From: Synergistes sp.
Lineage (GTDB): Bacteria > Synergistota > Synergistia > Synergistales > Synergistaceae
NCBI GenBank assembly: GCA_016288355.1
Contig: JAEEYY010000261.1
Location: 1 to 5,977 of the forward strand
Length of the DNA: 5,977 nucleotides
Direction of reading: 5' to 3'
A model generated the notes under the pieces. It saw only the letters and a program-made list of their open reading frames with translations. It had not been told where the DNA came from and made no database searches. Positions within the stretch are counted from its first letter, which is position 1; each line of letters begins with the position of its first letter. The position numbers were made by a program, and so were the translations under genes. Shown piece after piece: positions 1-5,044 of the stretch.

Positions 1-74
1 CTCAGGACAATAAAGAAAGACTCGGAAAAACAGAATCCCTGCTTCTCAGCCTGGGAAACAAACCGGAAGTATAA
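1..74 (+). CDS. Possible 3' end of a convergent plus-strand gene (partial)
   Basis: From base 3 the plus strand reads 23 sense codons and then TAA at 72-74. The inferred tail ends in a short leucine-rich, charged stretch (LLLSLGNKPEV). The start lies beyond the left edge. The peptide is too short to assign to a family. Its support is that it reads like an ordinary amphipathic protein tail, that it ends just before a non-coding stretch, and that a long hairpin at 185-226 separates it from the convergent cupin gene. It could equally be a chance open frame, since another plus frame also stays open to about base 84. Confidence 0.35.
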   Translation, partial: QDNKERLGKTESLLLSLGNKPEV

Positions 75-184
75 GATATTTTAAATAAGATTATCCGGCT
101 ATTCTGACCGCTGCCTGTCTGCTCCGGCGCTTTCGCTTCCGCCAGGAACGGATGGTTTTTGCGTTTTTACGATAAAACAGCATA

Positions 185-226
185 TGAAAGCTGTGTATGC
201 CGCTCTTACGGCATACACGGCTTTCA
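185..226. terminator. Long hairpin between convergent genes, probable (bidirectional) terminator
   Basis: Two 18-base arms (185-202 and 209-226) pair perfectly except for one G-T wobble, around the 6-base loop CTCTTA. The hairpin lies 55 bases past the cupin stop codon on the minus strand. The minus strand continues TATGCTGTTTTATCG and the plus strand reaches TATTTTTCTT about a dozen bases after the stem. The T tracts are modest and not directly adjacent, so intrinsic termination is likely but not textbook. The position between two converging genes fits a shared terminator. Confidence 0.55.
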
Positions 227-281
227 CAGAATCGGCAGCTGTATTTTTCTTATGCTTTATAAAACGCAGCCGTAAACTTTT

Positions 282-716
282 TTAAATGTTTTGCGCTTCT
301 TCTTTTTTCTTAGCACGCTCTTCGCGCATCGCGTATTTCTTTGCGTGCGGATCGCCGCAGGTAGGCACTATGCAGAAGAATTCGAGCGGGATATCTGCGT
401 CGTTTTTATATTCGTGTACAAGGCCGCCGGGGACTCTTGTCCAGTAGCCTGTCTTCATCTGATAAGGGACCCTTTTGCCGGCTTCTTCTTCAACTTCCAC
501 TACCCCGTCGCCGGAAAGAGTGAACATCAGATGATCCCAGTCGTGAACGTGCGCCGGGATCGATTTGTGCGGCGGGAGAATGAAGTGACGCATCACATAG
601 TCCTTCCAGAAGCGGTCGGGGCCGAAAAGTGTCCTTTTCTGGATGTCCGGGGCAAGTGCCGACGCGTTCTGCAGCGGCAGATCATATATTGAACCGTAGA
701 ATTTCTCTTCGCTCAT
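282..716 (-). CDS. Small single-domain cupin protein (four-histidine metal site)
   Basis: A 144-residue single-domain cupin, a beta-barrel fold that usually holds one metal ion. Cupin motif 1 is HVHDWDH at residues 56-62, giving His56, His58 and His62. Motif 2 is VPGGLVH, ending at His101. The usual motif-1 glutamate is replaced (HLMF where many relatives have HEVF), so the expected site is the 4-His type known from TM1459-like cupins. There is no signal peptide or membrane segment; the C-terminus is a charged Lys/Glu-rich tail. I chose ATG at 716 because GGGAGG (726-731) sits 9 bases upstream; an in-frame GTG at 764 would add 16 residues but lacks such a site. It follows the aldehyde oxidoreductase gene by 116 bases with a hairpin terminator between, so it is expressed by read-through or from its own unseen promoter. 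Its substrate is unknown; a role tied to the oxidoreductase is only suggested by position. Confidence 0.85.
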   Translation of the reverse strand: MSEEKFYGSIYDLPLQNASALAPDIQKRTLFGPDRFWKDYVMRHFILPPHKSIPAHVHDWDHLMFTLSGDGVVEVEEEAGKRVPYQMKTGYWTRVPGGLVHEYKNDADIPLEFFCIVPTCGDPHAKKYAMREERAKKKEEAQNI

Positions 717-725
717 TGGATTGTT

Positions 726-731
726 CCTCCC
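726..731 (-). promoter_or_regulatory. Ribosome binding site that decides the cupin start
   Basis: The minus strand reads GGGAGG, then 9 bases, then ATG at 716. This favours the 716 start over the upstream in-frame GTG at 764. Confidence 0.75.
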
Positions 732-773
732 TTGTCTGTTTGCGTTACAGTACAAGTCTATCACGAAAAGGCA

Positions 774-801
774 GGGCCGGCATGAAAAATCATGCCGGCC
801 T
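774..801 (-). terminator. Hairpin terminator after the aldehyde oxidoreductase gene
   Basis: A perfect 11-bp stem (775-785 pairing with 790-800, arms GGCCGGCATGA / TCATGCCGGCC) closes a 4-base loop. A G-T wobble can extend it to 774/801. It begins about 30 bases past the stop codon at 833. On the minus strand the stem is followed by CTGCCTTTTCG, a short T run offset by a few bases. The very stable stem at a gene end makes a terminator the best reading, possibly a partial one that lets some transcription through to the cupin. Confidence 0.65.
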
Positions 802-832
802 CTTCAGTTTGCTTTGATTTTACGCCAGGATA

Positions 833-3676
833 TTACTTCTTTTCCTCAAGAGCCGCTTTGATCCTTTCAGGAATCGCCGGGATGGTCTTAACGCGGGCTC
901 CGCAGGCGGCGAATATCGCGTTGCCTACAGCGGCGTGCGGGCCGGAAAGCGGCATCTCGCCTGTTCCCGACGCGCCGAACGGTCCGAGCGGACGCGGCAC
1001 TTCGGAGTGGATCAGCGTGAGGTCGTCAGTGATGTCCTTGATGTACGGGAAGCCCATCGTGACGAAGTTGTTGTACTTCGACTCGTCAAGGAAGTCCTCG
1101 GAAAGCGCAAGGCCTATGCCCTGAGCGACTCCGCCGTACTGCTGGCCGTCCACGACGAGGTAGTTGTTGATGACTCCTACGTCTCCTACGAGCACGAACT
1201 TCTCGCAGTGCGCCTTGAAGGTCTTCATATCAACTGAGACCATCGCGAGGTTGACGGCAAACATATGGAATCCGAACGGGATACCTTTTCCGCTGTCTTT
1301 ATCGTTGCCGCAGCAGCTTTCTACGGAGCCGTCCCTATGCAGTATCTGCGCTTTGAAGTTGCCTTCATAGAATGTCGGTATGCCTTCAGCTTTCATTTCC
1401 GCGTATGTGCGGTATGTGCCGTCAGGCTTGCGCATCGCATCAAGCAGCTTTTTGCAGCTGTCGACTATAGCGTTTCCAGTCATCGTCTGTGAGCGGCTTG
1501 CCGCGGCGGCTCCGCTGTTCGGGCAGCGTGCGGTGTCGTTCATGTAGAGTTTGATCTGGTCGGGTGAAAGCCCCAGCGGTTTAAGTGCTTCATGCGCGGT
1601 GCCGAGGGTGCCCATGTCGGCTCCCTGTCCGTGATCTTCCCATGTGTTGAAGATCATTACGCTTCCGTCCTCAAGCAGTTCTATATTGCTGTTTGACTCG
1701 TCAGCGCCGTCATCGTTGGCGTTGTAGATGCTGACGGAAACGCCTACGCCGTATTTCTTTTCCGGCGTCGAAAGCTCTTTGGCCTTCTTTTTCATTTCCT
1801 CATATACAGGACGCGCCTTTTTCATCATATCGGGCAGCGGGAATACTTCCGGCGCATATCCTGACGGGAACTGTCCGCGCGGATTCTCCGTGAACGGCTC
1901 CCATTCGAGCAGGTTCTGCTCACGGAAATCGAACGGATCCATGCCGCATTCGTACGCGAGCATATCCATGGCCGTTTCTGCGCCCCAGTATATCTGCGGC
2001 GAGCCGTAAGCGCGGAATGCCGAGCTCCAGCGGTGGTTGGTCCATACAGTGTACGCGGTCACACGCATATTGTCATACGCATATGGCGAGAAGAAGAACT
2101 GACCGCTCTTGTTCGTGAGGTCGTTGGCGGATTCGCTGCACGGACCGTGGTCGATCCAGCATTTGCCCTCTACGCCGATCAGCTTGCCCTTCTCGTCGGC
2201 GGCCGCTCTGATATGCATAAATGACGGCGAACGCTTCGGGGTGCGCTGGTTGTGCTCCTTCATGTTGACGCGCATGTATACCGGACGTCCGGTGGCCATC
2301 AGCGCCAACGCAAGGTACTGTTCGTTGGTGACAGTCGTCTTGTAGCCGAAGGAGGCGCCCATGTTGTTTTCGATTATGCGAAGCTTCGACGGCGGCAGTC
2401 CGAGGCCGCGTGCAAGCTTGACTATCGCGAAGTAGATAGCGCAGGACTTGGAGTGGATCGTAACGCGTCCCTCATCGTCGTAGTACGCGTATCCGCAGTC
2501 GGCCTCAAGGACCATATGCGGCTGGCGCGAGCTGTAGAACTCATCGTCCACCTTATGCGGGGCATTCGTGATGAGATCGTGCGGATCCTCGCCCTTCACA
2601 AAGCAGCGCTTGTTCCATGCGTTCGGCATACCGTCGATACCCGGGCAGTCATCGAATACGCTTACCGCATCCGGTTTCTTAGCCTCGCGTACATCTACGA
2701 GTTCAGGCAGCGGCTCGTAGTCGACTTTGACCTTCTGTGCGGCGGCGCGCGCATGCTCTTCGTTATCGGCCACTACGACGGCTACTATATCGCCCCACTG
2801 ACGGATCTTGTCGCCTTCTTCGACCATTATGCGGCGCTCCCAGCCGTCAACAACGGCGGAATCAAGGCCGACCTGGCCGCGGAGGCGGTTTGTGCCCTTA
2901 ACGTCTTTATATGTGCAGACCTTAACGACGCCTTCGCACTTCTCGGCTTCGCTTACGTCTATTTTGTTGACCCTGGCATGGCGGACGCCTTCAAGGGCAT
3001 ACGGATATGCAAACAGGAACTCTTCCGGGAGCTTCAGGCGGTCATCGTCGCCGAAGTCCCAAAGTCCTGTGGCCTTGAATACCGCGCTCGGACGCGGATA
3101 GCTGGAGTTCCAGATCTTGTCGCCGGGCTTGTACATTTTGGCGAGATCTTCTATCTTCTCTTCGCCGCGCAGTATCGCCGCAGCCTTCATTACAGCGTCA
3201 ACTATCTGCTTGTAGCCTGTGCAGCGGCAGGCCATCCAGTTCTTTGCAAAAAATTCGCGCACTTCTTCACGGGTCGGGTTTTTGTTCTCGTCAAGCAGCG
3301 CCTTGCCGCACATGATGAAGCCGGGGGTGCAGAAGCCGCACTGGATAGCGCCGCAGACTATCATAGCCCACTGCAGTGCGTGCAGGTTCTCAGGGGTCCC
3401 TACGCCTTCTATCGTAGTGATTTCGGAGAACTCCGGAACGTTCTTCCAGCGCGTGATGCAGGCACGGACTACCTTTCCGTTCAGGATGACATTGCACACG
3501 CCGCACTGGCCGCAGTTGCAGCCGCGTTTGGTGCCTGTCATCTTCAGCTGTTCGCGCAGAACGGTCAGCAGCGTCACATCGGGCTTGCCTATAACTCTGC
3601 GGGGAACGCCGTTGATGGTGAGCTTTTTAACAACATAAGCTCCCGTAAGCTGGGCTTCCGTCATTTCTTTTGCCAT
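833..3676 (-). CDS. mop: Molybdopterin-dependent aldehyde oxidoreductase (MOP type, xanthine oxidase family)
   Basis: A complete 947-residue cytoplasmic enzyme that probably oxidises aldehydes to carboxylic acids with water as oxygen source. Residues 15-90 form a plant-type [2Fe-2S] domain with Cys53, Cys58, Cys61 and Cys73 (C-x4-C-x2-C-x11-C). Residues 100-165 form the second [2Fe-2S] domain (CGFC at 113-116, CRC at 150-152). There is no FAD domain; the chain runs straight into the molybdopterin region from about 190. Moco-pocket motifs are visible: RQPHM (384-388), NNMGASFGYK (437-446), AFRAYG (553-558), EDHGQGAD (680-687), TMTGNAI (731-737), GGVAQGIG (848-855) and FGASGTGE (900-907). Glu907 matches the catalytic glutamate. 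From memory, this layout and many local stretches match Desulfovibrio gigas aldehyde oxidoreductase (907 residues); electrons would then pass to flavodoxin or ferredoxin. The extra length includes a slightly longer N-terminus and an insert near 780-795 containing CC. ATG at 3676 has GAGAGGAG 7 bases upstream. A xanthine- or nicotinate-type substrate cannot be excluded. Confidence 0.93.
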   Translation of the reverse strand: MAKEMTEAQLTGAYVVKKLTINGVPRRVIGKPDVTLLTVLREQLKMTGTKRGCNCGQCGVCNVILNGKVVRACITRWKNVPEFSEITTIEGVGTPENLHALQWAMIVCGAIQCGFCTPGFIMCGKALLDENKNPTREEVREFFAKNWMACRCTGYKQIVDAVMKAAAILRGEEKIEDLAKMYKPGDKIWNSSYPRPSAVFKATGLWDFGDDDRLKLPEEFLFAYPYALEGVRHARVNKIDVSEAEKCEGVVKVCTYKDVKGTNRLRGQVGLDSAVVDGWERRIMVEEGDKIRQWGDIVAVVVADNEEHARAAAQKVKVDYEPLPELVDVREAKKPDAVSVFDDCPGIDGMPNAWNKRCFVKGEDPHDLITNAPHKVDDEFYSSRQPHMVLEADCGYAYYDDEGRVTIHSKSCAIYFAIVKLARGLGLPPSKLRIIENNMGASFGYKTTVTNEQYLALALMATGRPVYMRVNMKEHNQRTPKRSPSFMHIRAAADEKGKLIGVEGKCWIDHGPCSESANDLTNKSGQFFFSPYAYDNMRVTAYTVWTNHRWSSAFRAYGSPQIYWGAETAMDMLAYECGMDPFDFREQNLLEWEPFTENPRGQFPSGYAPEVFPLPDMMKKARPVYEEMKKKAKELSTPEKKYGVGVSVSIYNANDDGADESNSNIELLEDGSVMIFNTWEDHGQGADMGTLGTAHEALKPLGLSPDQIKLYMNDTARCPNSGAAAASRSQTMTGNAIVDSCKKLLDAMRKPDGTYRTYAEMKAEGIPTFYEGNFKAQILHRDGSVESCCGNDKDSGKGIPFGFHMFAVNLAMVSVDMKTFKAHCEKFVLVGDVGVINNYLVVDGQQYGGVAQGIGLALSEDFLDESKYNNFVTMGFPYIKDITDDLTLIHSEVPRPLGPFGASGTGEMPLSGPHAAVGNAIFAACGARVKTIPAIPERIKAALEEKK

Positions 3677-3683
3677 TTGAAAA

Positions 3684-3691
3684 CTCCTCTC
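3684..3691 (-). promoter_or_regulatory. Ribosome binding site of the aldehyde oxidoreductase gene
   Basis: The minus strand reads GAGAGGAG, then 7 bases, then ATG at 3676. This is a strong, well-spaced site that fixes the start. Confidence 0.8.
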
Positions 3692-3733
3692 ATTTAATTA
3701 TTTGTCTGGCACTGGATTCGGAAAGCATTTTTC

Positions 3734-3748
3734 TGCAACATTGTTGCA
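3734..3748. promoter_or_regulatory. Palindromic operator-like site in the aldehyde oxidoreductase leader
   Basis: A perfect inverted repeat TGCAACA-T-TGTTGCA. The same segment also contains TGCAACAT twice as a direct repeat with 3 bases between. It lies about 20-35 bases downstream of the transcription start expected from the promoter at 3774-3802 and 58 bases upstream of the start codon. That placement suits a repressor that blocks elongating polymerase, or an activator site for a promoter not seen here. The protein that binds it is unknown; the neighbouring response regulator is one candidate. Confidence 0.5.
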
Positions 3749-3773
3749 ACATAAGTCTAAAATCTCTAATTAA

Positions 3774-3802
3774 ATAATACTTAAGTTCAAACACTCAGAC
3801 AA
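3774..3802 (-). promoter_or_regulatory. Candidate sigma-70 promoter of the aldehyde oxidoreductase gene
   Basis: The minus strand has TTGTCT (3797-3802), 17 bases, then TATTAT (3774-3779). These match the consensus at 4 of 6 and 5 of 6 positions with ideal spacing. Transcription would start near 3767, giving a leader of about 90 bases containing the palindrome. The region is very AT-rich, so chance -10-like sequences are common and the call is moderate. Confidence 0.5.
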
Positions 3803-3998
3803 CTTTTAGTTATAAAAAAAACTGTTATGCGCTTTTTATGCGTATTTATGTTCTATAAAAATCACAGATAATCAAAGGGCTCAGGCCTGTGCTGTAAATC
3901 ACTTGAAAACGATAAAAGATAAAAAGGAAGCGATTATTGTCTGTTTGCTTTTTCGGCGTATTATTTTTGATGATCACAGCCTGATTTATTATATTTTT

Positions 3999-4694
3999 CT
4001 ATAACAGCGCCATCCTGTAGCGCTTTTCGGGCCGTCCTACACGGCGGTACGCATATTCCACAACGACGCGCTCGCTCATCGTCAGAAATTCAAGATAGCG
4101 GCGCGCGGTAGAACGGGAGATACCAAGGCTTTCTCCGACTTCCTCAGCCGAAAACGCAGCGTCATGTTCTTTAAGGAAAGTTTCGACGTCATTAAGACAT
4201 TTCAGCTGCAGTCCCTTTGGTATCGAACGATTGTTGTTCCACAAAGGCTCCCTGCTCTTCATGGCAAGAAGTGTGTCCAGATCTTCCTGTCTCCATGGGC
4301 GCGTCCGTCCCGTGAGCGAATGGTGGTAGATCTGATAATTCTTCAGCGCGGCGCGCAGACGGTCGAAAGAAAACGGCTTGACCAGAAACTCAAAAACGCC
4401 TGCGCAGATCGCTTTGCGTACGAGCGCCGGATTTTCTCCGGACGAAACCACTATATAATCTGTATGTGAGTAGGATTTGCGCAGTTCGTCAAGGTCTGCC
4501 ATAGCGTCGAAGTCTTTCATGAAAAGGTCAAGCAAAACAAGATCCACGTCGACGCAATTCATCGCAGCGAAGAGATCTCCGCCGTTTGAGACGCACTTCA
4601 AAAGGGTAAAGGAGCTGTCATTTATCACTATGTCTGAATAGAGCTTCTGCAGCAGCGGGTCGGATTCAGCTATCAGGACTTTAAGACTCTGCAT
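3999..4694 (-). CDS. Two-component response regulator, CitB/DcuR family
   Basis: A 231-residue cytoplasmic transcription regulator. The receiver domain spans about residues 3-120: LLDLF places the phospho-acceptor at Asp56, Ser84 fits the conserved Ser/Thr, and LVKPF gives the conserved Lys106-Pro107. A linker (about 125-165) leads to a C-terminal winged helix-turn-helix. The helix FSAEEVGESLGISRSTARRY falls at about 181-200 and a GRPEKRYR wing lies near the end, typical of the CitB/DcuR/MalR group that responds to di- and tricarboxylates. The acidic pocket is slightly unusual: the segment reads AESD, with serine where most relatives have the second acid of the pair, although nearby Glu10 and Asp12 remain. 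ATG at 4694 lies 10 bases from GAGAGG; an in-frame GTG at 4700 is only 4 bases from it and would add two residues. No sensor kinase is next to it. It is preceded by a strong promoter and a Moco riboswitch and followed by the aldehyde oxidoreductase gene, its plausible target. Confidence 0.9.
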   Translation of the reverse strand: MQSLKVLIAESDPLLQKLYSDIVINDSSFTLLKCVSNGGDLFAAMNCVDVDLVLLDLFMKDFDAMADLDELRKSYSHTDYIVVSSGENPALVRKAICAGVFEFLVKPFSFDRLRAALKNYQIYHHSLTGRTRPWRQEDLDTLLAMKSREPLWNNNRSIPKGLQLKCLNDVETFLKEHDAAFSAEEVGESLGISRSTARRYLEFLTMSERVVVEYAYRRVGRPEKRYRMALL

Positions 4695-4704
4695 CTTCAC
4701 TCAT

Positions 4705-4710
4705 CCTCTC
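4705..4710 (-). promoter_or_regulatory. Ribosome binding site of the response regulator
   Basis: The minus strand reads GAGAGG, 10 bases before ATG (4694) and 4 bases before GTG (4700). Neither spacing is ideal; ATG is preferred. This site lies about 85 bases downstream of the riboswitch closing stem and is a possible target of its control. Confidence 0.55.
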
Positions 4711-4789
4711 TATACCCGACAGTCTGCGCGGATCTGGAAGAATCGGCGAAAATACAGCACGGTAGATATAAAAACTAATGTCCTGCCAA

Positions 4790-4890
4790 TCCTTCCCCTT
4801 TCCAAAAACGGGAGGCGCCTTCGTTTCCAAAGGCACCCATTGGTCTCGCTCCGTAATATAAATATCCGCAGGAGTTTCGACTCGGGGATT
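4790..4890 (-). promoter_or_regulatory. Molybdenum cofactor (Moco) riboswitch
   Basis: A structured leader RNA on the minus strand, recognised by sequence blocks and pairing. P1 is UCCCC (4884-4888) with GGGGA (4794-4798). Next comes GAGUCGAAACUCC; its GUC (4879-4881) and CUCC (4871-4874) pair with GAC (4843-4845) and GGAG (4849-4852). A hairpin GGUGCCUU (4830-4837) / AAGGCGCC (4814-4821), with one wobble, closes the loop UGGAAACG. The 3' part carries CGCCUCCCGU (4808-4817) and UGGAAAGG (4797-4804). These match, in order and spacing, what I remember of the E. coli moaA leader (GGGUC-AACUG, then CGCCUCCCGU, then UGGAAAGG running into P1). The family (Rfam Moco RNA motif) senses molybdenum or tungsten cofactor and normally controls cofactor synthesis, molybdate transport or molybdoenzymes. 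The element starts about 15 bases into the transcript and ends about 100 bases before the response regulator start. I could not identify the expression platform: a U run (TTTTTATAT, near 4767-4775) follows, but no clear terminator stem precedes it. Confidence 0.78.
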
Positions 4891-4912
4891 TATTCTTTTA
4901 ATTTCAATTAAA

Positions 4913-4940
4913 ATTATAGCAAAGCAGTCTGTTTCGTCAA
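4913..4940 (-). promoter_or_regulatory. Strong sigma-70 promoter for the riboswitch-response regulator transcript
   Basis: The minus strand has TTGACG (4935-4940), 16 bases, then a perfect TATAAT (4913-4918). Transcription would start near 4905, a few bases before the riboswitch, leaving a leader of roughly 210 bases before the regulator start. The close fit between promoter and RNA structure supports both calls. Confidence 0.8.
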
Positions 4941-5044
4941 GAATAACTTAATTTTAAAGTGTTTTTTATCTGTAAGGCAGTTCGTAACAGAGATACCCAA
5001 AGGACAAACGGCCGGAAAGCTAAAGCTGTCTGATCCGCAAAATG

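Larger units (their letters stand above)
3677..3998 (-). other. AT-rich intergenic control region between response regulator and aldehyde oxidoreductase
   Basis: A 322-base spacer without a credible gene on either strand. It contains the candidate promoter (3774-3802), the palindrome (3734-3748) and the ribosome binding site (3684-3691). Past the regulator stop the minus strand has several T runs, including T8 near 3813-3820 and ATTTTTA near 3857-3863, the latter following a weak CACAG...CTGTG pairing. I see no strong terminator hairpin, so some read-through from the regulator into the enzyme gene is possible. I found no second copy of the Moco riboswitch core (GCCTCCCG) here. Confidence 0.6.
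4695..5044 (-). other. Intergenic control region and untranslated leader upstream of the response regulator
   Basis: This 350-base stretch holds the promoter (4913-4940), the Moco riboswitch (4790-4890) and the regulator's ribosome binding site. From 4941 to 5044, after the glycosidase-like gene, I see only short weak pairings and no convincing terminator. One minus-strand frame is open from 4947 to 4681 but has no usable start codon early on and crosses the promoter, so it is read as leader RNA rather than a gene. Confidence 0.7.

Noticed and set aside
717..764. Upstream GTG start at 764 for the cupin, adding 16 residues.
   Set aside because: There is no ribosome binding site for it, it abuts the terminator hairpin, and a strong GGGAGG is correctly spaced for ATG at 716.
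2252..3697. A long (481-codon) open frame on the plus strand.
   Set aside because: It is the antisense shadow of the aldehyde oxidoreductase gene, whose opposite-strand protein has complete, ordered family motifs.
3707..3723. TGGCAC on the plus strand, as a sigma-54 -24 element.
   Set aside because: The required GC-containing -12 element is absent at the correct spacing (TCGGA instead of TTGCW), and it points away from the aldehyde oxidoreductase gene.
3816..3846. Direct repeat TTATGCG...TTATGCG and nearby A/T runs in the spacer, as possible regulatory repeats.
   Set aside because: Only two short copies in AT-rich sequence; chance is a sufficient explanation.
4776..4841. A short minus-strand ORF (ATG at 4841, 21 codons, TAG) with GGAG 8 bases upstream, as a possible leader peptide.
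   Set aside because: It lies inside the riboswitch core, and the GGAG is better explained as a paired strand of the aptamer.
4681..4947. An 88-codon minus-strand open frame upstream of and overlapping the response regulator start, at first read as the tail of a sensor kinase.
   Set aside because: It has no early start codon, begins after several stops, spans the -10 promoter element and coincides with the structured riboswitch; the predicted peptide shows no kinase ATPase motifs.
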